Assembly: GCF_002386445.1 (NCBI RefSeq)
Contig: NZ_DGIR01000046.1
Coordinates: 101,171 to 165,170, forward strand
DNA length: 64,000 bases
Reading direction: 5' to 3'
Source: Pseudomonas sp. UBA4617
GTDB taxonomy: Bacteria; Pseudomonadota; Gammaproteobacteria; Pseudomonadales; Pseudomonadaceae
This document shows, one piece after another, positions 53,622-61,036 of the stretch (position 1 is its first letter; each line of letters begins with the position of its first letter). A model generated the notes under the pieces. It worked only from the letters and a program-made list of their open reading frames with translations, searched no databases and was not told where the DNA came from. The position numbers were made by a program, and so were the translations under genes.

Positions 53622-54908
53622 ATGTCCGAACTGCGTCAACAATGCTTGTGGGAATTCGTCACAGAACCGAGCGTCGCCATCCAGGCCCTGGCCGGTGAGC
53701 ACAAGGCCGATGTCTGTGTGATCGGTGGTGGCATTACTGGCCTGTCGGCGGCCATCCACCTGCTCGAGCAGGGCAAGTCGGTGATCCTGCTGGAGGCCTG
53801 GAAGATCGGCCATGGCGGCTCCGGGCGCAACGTCGGCCTGGTCAACGCCGGCACCTGGATTCGCCCTGACGATGTCGAAGCCACCCTCGGCGTGCAGCAG
53901 GGCAGCCGCCTGAACAAGGTGCTGGGTGAGGCTCCGGCTGAAGTGTTTGCCATGATCGAGCGCCTTGGCATCGACTGCCAGGCGCAGCACAAAGGCACCT
54001 TGCACATGGCGCACAACGCCACCGGCATCGCCGACCTCCAAGCTCGCCACGAGCAATGGCGCCGCCGGGGTGCCGATGTGGAGCTGCTGACCGGCGCCCA
54101 ATGCCAGGAATACTGCGGCACCGACAAGATTTCCGCCGCGCTGCTCGACCGCCGCGCCGGCACCATCAACCCGATGGGCTACACCCAGGGCCTGGCCGCT
54201 GCGGTGGCGCGCCTGGGCGGCAAGCTGTTCCAGCAGTCCTCGGTCGAAGGCCTGGAGCGTGATGGCGATGCCTGGCGAGTGAAGACCGCACGTGGCTCGG
54301 TGCGCGCCGACAAGGTGGTGATTTCCACCGGTGCCTATACCGAAGGCGACTGGAGCAACCTGCAGAAGCAGTTCTTCCGTGGTTACTACTACCAGGTGGC
54401 GTCCAAGCCGTTGCATGGCGCTGCCGCCGACAAGGTACTGCCGCATGGGCAGGGCTCGTGGGACACCCGCACCGTGCTCAGCAGCATCCGCCGCGACGAC
54501 CAGGGCCGCCTGCTGTTGGGCAGCCTCGGCCGGGTCGACAACAAGCCGGCCTGGTTCGTACGCAGCTGGGCCGACCGGATCCAGAGCCACTACTACCCCG
54601 AACTGGGCAAGGTCGAATGGGAGATGCACTGGACCGGCTGCATCGACTTCACTCCCGACCACCTGATGCGCCTGTTCGAGCCGGCACCGGGGCTGGTGGC
54701 AGTCACCGGTTACAACGGGCGCGGCAATACCACCGGGACCGTGATCGGTCGGGCATTTGCCGAATTCCTGCTGAAGGGTGAGGTGGGCAGCCTGCCGATT
54801 CCGTTCTCGCCAATGAAGGGGGTGAGTGCGCCTTCTCTGCGCACTGCGTTCTACGAGTCCGGGTTCTCGCTGTACCACGCGGGGCAATGCCTGAGGGTTG
54901 TGCTGTAA
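53622..54908 (+). CDS. amaA: AmaA, L-pipecolate oxidase
   Basis: A 428-residue DAO-family FAD oxidase that converts L-pipecolate to piperideine-6-carboxylate, the substrate of AmaB. The Rossmann motif CVIGGGITGLSAAIHL lies at 32-47, and GSGRNVGLVNAGTWI follows. The C-terminal TGYNGRGNTTGTVIG segment fits the FAD-contact motif of the family. The start MSELRQQCLW has GGAG. The frame from 53460 runs through the REP pair and is not used. Confidence 0.93.
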   Translation: MSELRQQCLWEFVTEPSVAIQALAGEHKADVCVIGGGITGLSAAIHLLEQGKSVILLEAWKIGHGGSGRNVGLVNAGTWIRPDDVEATLGVQQGSRLNKVLGEAPAEVFAMIERLGIDCQAQHKGTLHMAHNATGIADLQARHEQWRRRGADVELLTGAQCQEYCGTDKISAALLDRRAGTINPMGYTQGLAAAVARLGGKLFQQSSVEGLERDGDAWRVKTARGSVRADKVVISTGAYTEGDWSNLQKQFFRGYYYQVASKPLHGAAADKVLPHGQGSWDTRTVLSSIRRDDQGRLLLGSLGRVDNKPAWFVRSWADRIQSHYYPELGKVEWEMHWTGCIDFTPDHLMRLFEPAPGLVAVTGYNGRGNTTGTVIGRAFAEFLLKGEVGSLPIPFSPMKGVSAPSLRTAFYESGFSLYHAGQCLRVVL

Positions 54909-54946
54909 GCTCTGCGCCGGGTTTGCAGGAGCGCGGCGGCACAGGC

Positions 54947-56374
54947 TTACTTGTGCAACCAGCTCAGGAAGCCGCCTCTCTTGATCGAAGCCGGCTTCTG
55001 CAGCAACAGCGACTCCCGGCTCTGCCGCCTGAACCGCTGCAACTTGCCAAACGCTGCCTGCACCTCGCCACGTTGCACCAGGCAGTTTTTTACCTGTTCC
55101 TTGTCGATGCGATACAGGACGCAACTGGTCAACGTACGGAACTCGGCAAACGAGTCGTCCTCATCGATGATGCCCTCGATCCCCAGCACCTCACCGGGCC
55201 CCATGCGCCCGGCCTCCACCAGCCTGTCGCCATCGCGGATCGACGCCGATACGACGCCGCTGCCTATCACCAGCAAGTGCTCGGATTGCTCGCCCACGCC
55301 CAGGATGACCTGGTCCGCCAGATATTCCACCGCTGTCATGCGCTGGCTCAGGGCATCGCGTTCTTCATCGGTCAGCGAGCGGAACACTCGTACTTCGTCC
55401 AGCACCTCGCGCTGACGGCTGCGCGGCGGCATGGCCAGGTCTACGTTCCACATCACCCCGCTGGCCTCCAGGTGCCGGTGCGCCAGGTCGAACAGCTGGT
55501 TGCGCGCATCACCCTTGACGCCTGCGTCGGCTACGAAGCCGCTGGCCTCGTACTCCACTGATTCCAGCGTCGACGCCTTCACCGCGACCTTCGGTCTTGG
55601 CGTGGCAAGAATGGCGCTGACGCCCTGCAAGGCCTTTTCCAGTGCATCGAACACCCGCTTGGGGCGCACCTTGGCCGGCACCACCACGCTGATCGATACG
55701 CCGTGTACGTCAGCCGGGCGGCTGTGGTTGAGCAGCCGCGCCTTGGCTGCCACCGAGTTGGGGATCACCGCCAGGCTGCCGCTGCCAGTGAGCAAGCGGG
55801 TAGCCCGCCAGTCGATTTCCAGCACCTTGCCTTCAGTGCCGTCAATCGAGATCGAATCGCCAATCTGGTAGGGCCGCGTGGTGTTCAGGATGATGCCACT
55901 GAAGACGTCGGCCAACGTACTTTGCAGTGCCAGGCCGATGACGATGGCCATCACCCCGGAGGTGGCCAGCAGCCCCTTCACCGGCAGTTGCAGCACATAA
56001 CCTGCCGCGGCGACCACGGCGGCCAGGAAGATCAACGCCCCCAGCACATCCTGCAGCAAGCGCCCGCCGTGGCTGCCACGGGCCACCAGCAACAGGCCGA
56101 ACACCACCGTTACCGTGCGCGCGCCGAACAGCCACCAGCCGATGGCCAATACCGTGGCCAACAGGTTGCGTGAAACATCGTCGGCCCAGGGGGGCGGTTG
56201 CAGTGGGCTCATGCCGGCGGCCACCAGTACCGAGCTGAACAGCAGGAACAGCACCAGCCGCGCACCGATGCGCCAGGCCCGGTGCTGGAGGGGAATGAGC
56301 TGCCAGAGCACAAGGTCGAGCAGGATCAAGGCAATGCCGAGCAGCAGCAGGTATGACTGGATGAACGCCAGCAT
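54947..56374 (-). CDS. MscS-like channel with C-terminal cyclic-nucleotide-type domain
   Basis: A 475-residue protein with several N-terminal helices, the MscS pore and beta domain (GLLATSGVMAIVIGLALQ, then ADVFSGIILNTTRPYQIGD and VLEIDWRATRL), and a C-terminal cNMP-binding fold from about residue 320 to 430. This is the bacterial cyclic-nucleotide-gated MscS architecture (bCNG). The phosphate-binding part reads LGIEG...FRTLT, so the usual FGE is altered and ligand binding is uncertain. The start MLAFIQSYLLL is at 56374; the frame to 56539 is not supported. Convergent with amaA. Confidence 0.88.
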   Translation of the reverse strand: MLAFIQSYLLLLGIALILLDLVLWQLIPLQHRAWRIGARLVLFLLFSSVLVAAGMSPLQPPPWADDVSRNLLATVLAIGWWLFGARTVTVVFGLLLVARGSHGGRLLQDVLGALIFLAAVVAAAGYVLQLPVKGLLATSGVMAIVIGLALQSTLADVFSGIILNTTRPYQIGDSISIDGTEGKVLEIDWRATRLLTGSGSLAVIPNSVAAKARLLNHSRPADVHGVSISVVVPAKVRPKRVFDALEKALQGVSAILATPRPKVAVKASTLESVEYEASGFVADAGVKGDARNQLFDLAHRHLEASGVMWNVDLAMPPRSRQREVLDEVRVFRSLTDEERDALSQRMTAVEYLADQVILGVGEQSEHLLVIGSGVVSASIRDGDRLVEAGRMGPGEVLGIEGIIDEDDSFAEFRTLTSCVLYRIDKEQVKNCLVQRGEVQAAFGKLQRFRRQSRESLLLQKPASIKRGGFLSWLHK

Positions 56375-56675
56375 GGAGGTCTCGGGTGTCAGGGGAGGGC
56401 TGTGGGTAGTAATAGAGCAGGTTGTCGTTGCAGGCAATGGGCGCCTGCAAACCTGTCTTGCATAGGGATCGCGCAAATAGCAAAGCCAGTGCAGTAGGTG
56501 CGGAAGCGGGTTTAGCCGCGAAGAAGGCAGCAAACCCAAGCCAATGTATCGTTCATAAAACAGAACGCTAAAGCCAAAAAACGCTGTCTACCGCTCCAAA
56601 GGTGATGGTTTTAATCTTCTCCCATCAACGCGAAACACCCAACTTACTGACTTCAACACCTTCGGAGCTACGACC
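56375..56675. other. Intergenic region upstream of the isochorismatase-like gene
   Basis: A 301-base region. It holds a single REP-like unit at about 56495-56526 and the dyad CGTTC-ATAAAACA-GAACG at 56550-56567, a possible operator, about 110 bases before the next gene. No open frame and no clear sigma-70 promoter is seen. Confidence 0.5.
56550..56567. promoter_or_regulatory. Inverted-repeat operator candidate
   Basis: CGTTC (56550-56554) and GAACG (56563-56567) with an 8-base AT-rich spacer. The form suits IclR- or TetR-type regulators. No regulator gene is in the block it precedes. Confidence 0.4.
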
Positions 56676-57305
56676 ATGACCAACTTCAAATACAACCGCC
56701 TGAACAAAGACGACGCCGCAGTCCTGCTGGTCGACCACCAGGCTGGCCTGCTGTCGCTGGTGCGCGACATCGAGCCGGACGCGTTCAAGAACAATGTCCT
56801 GGCCCTGGCCGACCTGGCCAAGTTCTTCAACCTGCCGACCATCCTCACCACCAGCTTCGAGCAAGGCCCCAACGGCCCGCTGGTACCCGAGCTGAAAGCG
56901 CTGTTCCCGGATGCCCCGTACATCGCCCGCCCAGGCCAGATCAACGCCTGGGACAACGAAGACTTCGTCAAGGCGGTGAAGGCCACCGGCAAGAAGCAAC
57001 TGATCATCGCCGGTGTGGTGACCGAGGTCTGTGTAGCCTTCCCGGCGCTGGCGGCGCTGGAAGAAGAGTTCGACGTGTTCGTGGTGACCGACGCTTCCGG
57101 CACCTTCAACGCCATGACCCGCGACGCCGCGCACGACCGCATGAGCCAGGCTGGTGCGCAGCTGATGACCTGGTTCGGCGTAGCCTGCGAGCTGCACCGC
57201 GACTGGCGCAACGACATCGAAGGCCTGGCGGCGCTGTGCTCCAACCACATCCCCGACTACCGCAACCTGATGACCAGCTACAACGCGTTCAACGCCAACA
57301 AATAA
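56676..57305 (+). CDS. Isochorismatase-like cysteine hydrolase (YcaC type)
   Basis: A 209-residue protein with the cysteine-hydrolase triad elements: Asp20 in LLVDHQAG, a lysine in the middle, and Cys119 in VVTEVCVAF. The layout resembles YcaC, an octameric enzyme of unknown substrate. It starts MTNFKYNRLNK and is the first of four codirectional genes. The reaction cannot be read from the sequence; small amides are the usual class. Confidence 0.88.
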   Translation: MTNFKYNRLNKDDAAVLLVDHQAGLLSLVRDIEPDAFKNNVLALADLAKFFNLPTILTTSFEQGPNGPLVPELKALFPDAPYIARPGQINAWDNEDFVKAVKATGKKQLIIAGVVTEVCVAFPALAALEEEFDVFVVTDASGTFNAMTRDAAHDRMSQAGAQLMTWFGVACELHRDWRNDIEGLAALCSNHIPDYRNLMTSYNAFNANK

Positions 57306-57314
57306 GCCACGGTT

Positions 57315-57339
57315 CCGGGCACCGCCAGTCGGTGCCCGG
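57315..57339 (+). terminator. Hairpin after the isochorismatase-like gene
   Basis: CCGGGCACC (57315-57323) pairs with GGTGCCCGG (57331-57339) around GCCAGTC, ten bases after the stop. There is no T-run, so it may be a partial terminator or a processing site before the next gene. Confidence 0.5.
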
Positions 57340-57420
57340 CCAGTGCAGCACACCCGTCCAATCCTCCGCCCGTCCGCCGTTGCACAGTGGATGCGGGCAA
57401 GCTCATCCCAAGGAACGCCG

Positions 57421-57987
57421 ATGAACACCGCATTCCAAGACAACCGCAACGTGGTGACCCTGGTCATCCAGCACAAGGTCCGCGCCGCGTCGCTGGCCGC
57501 CTACGAAGCCTGGCTCAAGCGCACGGTCAGTACTGCTCGGCGACAGCCGGGGCACCTGGACGTCAACGTCATCCGCCCCGACGACGGCGGGCTGCACTTC
57601 ACCACGGTGGTGCGTTTCGCCGACGCCAGCCTGCTGCAGGCCTGGGTCAATTCGACCGAACGCCAGGCACTGGTCAACGAGGTGCTGCCGTTGCTCGAAG
57701 GCGGTGACCACACCCAGGTGCATGACGACCCGGAGTTCTGGTTCACCCCGCCGAACACCCGCGTAGCGCAACCGCCGCGCTGGAAGCAGGCGCTGCTGAC
57801 CTACCTGGTGATCTGCCCGATGACCCTGGTCATTCCGCATCTGCTGGCGCCGCTGTTCGTGCGCTTTCCGCAATTGGGCGGCGCGATCATCGGCAACCTG
57901 ATCACCAACCTGTTCGTCATCCTGCCTGTGGTGTTCTACATCATGCCCTGGGTCACCCGTCGCTGCGCCAACTGGTTGCGCGGCTGA
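57421..57987 (+). CDS. Membrane-anchored antibiotic-biosynthesis-monooxygenase (ABM)-domain protein
   Basis: A 188-residue protein: residues about 10-105 form a ferredoxin-like ABM domain (VVTLVIQHKV start, RRQPGHLDVNVIRPDDGG), followed by two helices near the C-terminus (LTYLVICPMTLVIPHLLAP and IIGNLITNLFVILPVVFY). This ABM-plus-two-helices architecture is found in many proteobacteria and is uncharacterised. The start MNTAFQDNRNV has AAGGAA upstream. It is the second gene of the block, 38 bases before the hydrolase. Confidence 0.8.
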   Translation: MNTAFQDNRNVVTLVIQHKVRAASLAAYEAWLKRTVSTARRQPGHLDVNVIRPDDGGLHFTTVVRFADASLLQAWVNSTERQALVNEVLPLLEGGDHTQVHDDPEFWFTPPNTRVAQPPRWKQALLTYLVICPMTLVIPHLLAPLFVRFPQLGGAIIGNLITNLFVILPVVFYIMPWVTRRCANWLRG

Positions 57988-58025
57988 GCAAGCCTTCACC
58001 TCTACATTTTCAAGGAGATACCGAC

Positions 58026-58844
58026 ATGAGCACGTTCGTTACCCGCGATGGCACCTCGATCTACTTCAAGGACTGGGGCAGTGGCAAGCCCGTGCTGTTC
58101 AGCCATGGCTGGCCACTGGATGCCGACATGTGGGATTCGCAGATGGAGTTCCTGGCCAGTCGCGGTTACCGCACCATCGCCTTCGACCGCCGTGGCTTCG
58201 GCCGTTCGAGCCAGCCGTGGAGTGGCTACGACTACGACACGTTCGCCGACGATATTGCCCAGCTGATCGAGCACCTCGACCTGCGCGACGTGACCCTGGT
58301 GGGCTTCTCGATGGGCGGTGGCGATGTCAGCCGCTACATCGCCCGTCACGGTAGCGAGCGTGTGGCCGGCCTGGTCTTGCTGGGGGCAGTGACGCCAATC
58401 TTCGGCAAGCGTGACGACAACCCGCAGGGTGTCGACCTGTCGGTGTTCGAAGGTATCCGCGCCGGTCTGCGTGCCGACCGGGCGCAGTTCATCGCCGATT
58501 TTGCCACGCCGTTCTATGGCCTGAACCATGGGCAGCAGGTGTCCCAGGGCGTGCAGACCCAAACCTTGAACATCGCGCTGATGGCGTCGATCAAGGGCAC
58601 CCTGGACTGCGTGACGGCGTTTTCCGAGACCGACTTCCGCCCCGACATGGCCAAGGTCGATGTGCCGACGCTGGTAATCCATGGCGACGACGACCAGATC
58701 GTGCCGCTGGAAACCACCGGCAAGCAGGCGGCGGAGCTGATTCGTGGGGCTGAACTGAAAGTGTATGCCGGGGCGCCGCACGGGTTTGCCGTGACGCATG
58801 CACAGCAGCTGAACGAGGACCTGTTGGCGTTCCTGCAGAAGTAA
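58026..58844 (+). CDS. Alpha/beta hydrolase, chloroperoxidase/aryl-esterase-like
   Basis: A 272-residue alpha/beta hydrolase related to the cofactor-free haloperoxidases/perhydrolases: oxyanion-hole segment HGWPLDADMW, nucleophile Ser95 in GFSMGG, acid near Asp222 in HGDDDQIVP and His252 in APHGF. Such enzymes hydrolyse aryl esters and can also form peracids; the substrate here is unknown. AAGGAGA before the start at 58026. Third gene of the block. Confidence 0.9.
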   Translation: MSTFVTRDGTSIYFKDWGSGKPVLFSHGWPLDADMWDSQMEFLASRGYRTIAFDRRGFGRSSQPWSGYDYDTFADDIAQLIEHLDLRDVTLVGFSMGGGDVSRYIARHGSERVAGLVLLGAVTPIFGKRDDNPQGVDLSVFEGIRAGLRADRAQFIADFATPFYGLNHGQQVSQGVQTQTLNIALMASIKGTLDCVTAFSETDFRPDMAKVDVPTLVIHGDDDQIVPLETTGKQAAELIRGAELKVYAGAPHGFAVTHAQQLNEDLLAFLQK

Positions 58845-58999
58845 TTGTGGGCAGCATTCGGGGGCTTGCCCAGGCAGCACAAAGCTTGAACAGGGCTAAC
58901 CTTCTAAACCCACCGCACATCCATCCAAGCCCTGGCCCTGCACTCACCGGCATGCTTCGCAGTTGCGCCTGCCGGCGCCCTCACCAGACGGAGAAGACC

Positions 59000-60973
59000 A
59001 TGTCCCAGGACCGCAACGACAAGACCCGTCGCCAGTTCCTCGCCACCAGCACCGTGCTCGGTGCCGCCGGCGCGCTCTGGTCCGCATTGCCTTTTACCGG
59101 TTCCGCTTACGCATCCACTCAAGGAGGTTCCATGACCGCCGACCTGATTCTGTTCAACGGCAAACTGCGCACCGTTGATCGTGAAAAGCCCACCGCGACC
59201 GCCGTCGCCATCAAGGATGGCCGTTTCATCGCCGTGGGCAACGACGCCGAGGCCATGGCCCACAAGGGCGCCTCCACGCAAATCATCGACCTCAGGCAGC
59301 GCACGGTCATTCCGGGCCTGAACGACTCGCACCTGCACCTGATCCGTGGTGGCCTGAACTACAACCTGGAGCTGCGCTGGGAGGGCGTGCCGTCGGTAGC
59401 CGACGCCCTGCGCATGCTCAAGGACCAGGCCGCGCGCACGCCCACCCCGCAGTGGGTGCGCGTGGTCGGTGGCTGGAACGAATTCCAGTTCGCCGAAAAA
59501 CGCATGCCCACCCTGGAAGAAATCAACCAGGCCGCGCCGGACACGCCGGTGTTCCTGCTGCACCTGTATGATCGCGCATTGCTCAACCGCGCTGCGCTCA
59601 AGGCCGTCGGCTACACCAAGGACACGCCCAACCCGCCGGGTGGCGAGATCCAGCGTGACAAGTTCGGCAACCCGACCGGCATGTTGATCGCCCGCCCCAA
59701 CGCTATGATTCTCTACGCCACCCTGGCCAAGGGGCCGAAGTTGCCGCTGGAGTACCAGGTCAACTCTACCCGCCAGTTCATGCGCGAACTCAACCGCCTG
59801 GGCCTGACCAGCGCCATCGATGCCGGTGGTGGCTACCAGAACTTCCCGGACGACTATCAGGTGATTCAGCAACTGGCCGACAACAACCAGTTGACCGTGC
59901 GCATCGCCTACAACCTGTTCACCCAGAAGCCCAAGGAAGAGCTGGACGACTTCCGTAAATGGACCTCCAGCGTCAAGCTGCACAGCGGCACCGACTTCCT
60001 GCGCCATAACGGCGCCGGCGAGATGCTGGTGTTCTCTGCCGCCGACTTCGAGGACTTCCTCGAGCCGCGCCCGGACCTGCCGCAGACCATGGAGCAAGAG
60101 CTGGAGCCGGTGGTGCGCCACCTAGTCGAGCAGCGCTGGCCATTCCGCCTGCATGCCACCTACAACGAATCGATCACGCGCATGCTCGACGTGTTCGAGA
60201 AGGTCAACCGCGACATTCCGTTCAATGGCCTGCCGTGGTTCTTCGACCATGCCGAAACCATCACCCCGCACAACATCGAACGCGTGCGTGCGCTGGGCGG
60301 TGGTATCGCCATCCAGGACCGCATGGCCTTCCAGGGTGAATACTTCGTCGACCGCTACGGCGCCAAGGCTGCCGAACAGACCCCGCCGATCAAGCGCATG
60401 CTCGACATGGGCGTTCCGGTGGGTGCCGGTACCGACGCCACCCGCGTGTCCAGCTACAACCCATGGACCTCGTTGTACTGGCTGGTCAGCGGCAAGACCG
60501 TCGGAGGCATGGAGCTGTACCCTGAAGGCCTCAGTCGCGACACCGCATTGCAGCTGTTTACCCAGGGCAGCGCCTGGTTCTCCAGCGAGCAGGGCAAGAA
60601 GGGGCAGATCAAGGTGGGCCAACTGGCCGACCTGGCGGCATTGTCGCTGGACTTCTTCAGCGTCGACGAAGAAGCGATCAAGGGCATCGAGTCGGTGCTG
60701 ACCGTGGTCGACGGCAAGGTGGTGTACGCCGCGGCAGAATTCGACAAGCTCGGCCCGCCACAGGTGCCGGTGCTGCCGGAGTGGTCGCCGGTGACCAAGG
60801 TGCCGGGCCACTGGCGCGTGGGTACGCCATCGCTGGCGGCAGTGGCGCACCAGTGCGTCGGGCCTTGCGGGGTGCATGCGCACAGCCATGAGAAGGCGCG
60901 CCACTCCAATGTGCCGGTGAATGACTTCCAGGGTTTCTGGGGCGCGCTGGGTTGTTCGTGCTTCGCTTTCTAA
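59000..60973 (+). CDS. Tat-exported amidohydrolase (YtcJ/Amidohydrolase_3)
   Basis: A 657-residue protein: a Tat signal with TRRQFLA (residues 9-15) ending near ALPFTGSAYA, then an amidohydrolase with HLH at 111-113 (metal-binding SHLHL) and other metal ligands such as HATYNE and GTDATRVSSY. The last 45 residues contain HQCVGPC, HAHSH and GCSC, a probable metal-binding tail. An internal ATG at 59132 has a strong AAGGAGG and would give a cytoplasmic form. Fourth gene of the block; function unknown. Confidence 0.88.
   Translation: MSQDRNDKTRRQFLATSTVLGAAGALWSALPFTGSAYASTQGGSMTADLILFNGKLRTVDREKPTATAVAIKDGRFIAVGNDAEAMAHKGASTQIIDLRQRTVIPGLNDSHLHLIRGGLNYNLELRWEGVPSVADALRMLKDQAARTPTPQWVRVVGGWNEFQFAEKRMPTLEEINQAAPDTPVFLLHLYDRALLNRAALKAVGYTKDTPNPPGGEIQRDKFGNPTGMLIARPNAMILYATLAKGPKLPLEYQVNSTRQFMRELNRLGLTSAIDAGGGYQNFPDDYQVIQQLADNNQLTVRIAYNLFTQKPKEELDDFRKWTSSVKLHSGTDFLRHNGAGEMLVFSAADFEDFLEPRPDLPQTMEQELEPVVRHLVEQRWPFRLHATYNESITRMLDVFEKVNRDIPFNGLPWFFDHAETITPHNIERVRALGGGIAIQDRMAFQGEYFVDRYGAKAAEQTPPIKRMLDMGVPVGAGTDATRVSSYNPWTSLYWLVSGKTVGGMELYPEGLSRDTALQLFTQGSAWFSSEQGKKGQIKVGQLADLAALSLDFFSVDEEAIKGIESVLTVVDGKVVYAAAEFDKLGPPQVPVLPEWSPVTKVPGHWRVGTPSLAAVAHQCVGPCGVHAHSHEKARHSNVPVNDFQGFWGALGCSCFAF
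59121..59134 (+). promoter_or_regulatory. Strong internal ribosome binding site in the amidohydrolase gene
   Basis: AAGGAGG (59121-59127) lies five bases before ATG (59132-59134), which is codon 45 of the Tat-form gene, in frame. The protein from there starts MTADLILFNGK, the usual N-terminus of a cytoplasmic YtcJ-type enzyme. The site is stronger than that of the upstream start. Confidence 0.7.
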
Positions 60974-60988
60974 GCTGAGCAGATGTGA

Positions 60989-61017
60989 AAAAGGGGCCGG
61001 TAATCGGGCCCCTTCTT
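60989..61017. terminator. Bidirectional terminator
   Basis: AAGGGGCC (60991-60998) pairs with GGCCCCTT (61007-61014), followed by CTT. The A-run GAAAAAGG on the 5' side serves the MFS gene. Ends are at 60973 and 61037. Confidence 0.8.
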
Positions 61018-61036
61018 CACTCCTTCGGTGCCGGCG

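Noticed and set aside
51926..53623. 565-codon minus-strand frame opposite amaB
   Set aside because: Mirror of amaB; it crosses the REP pair and has no ribosome site.
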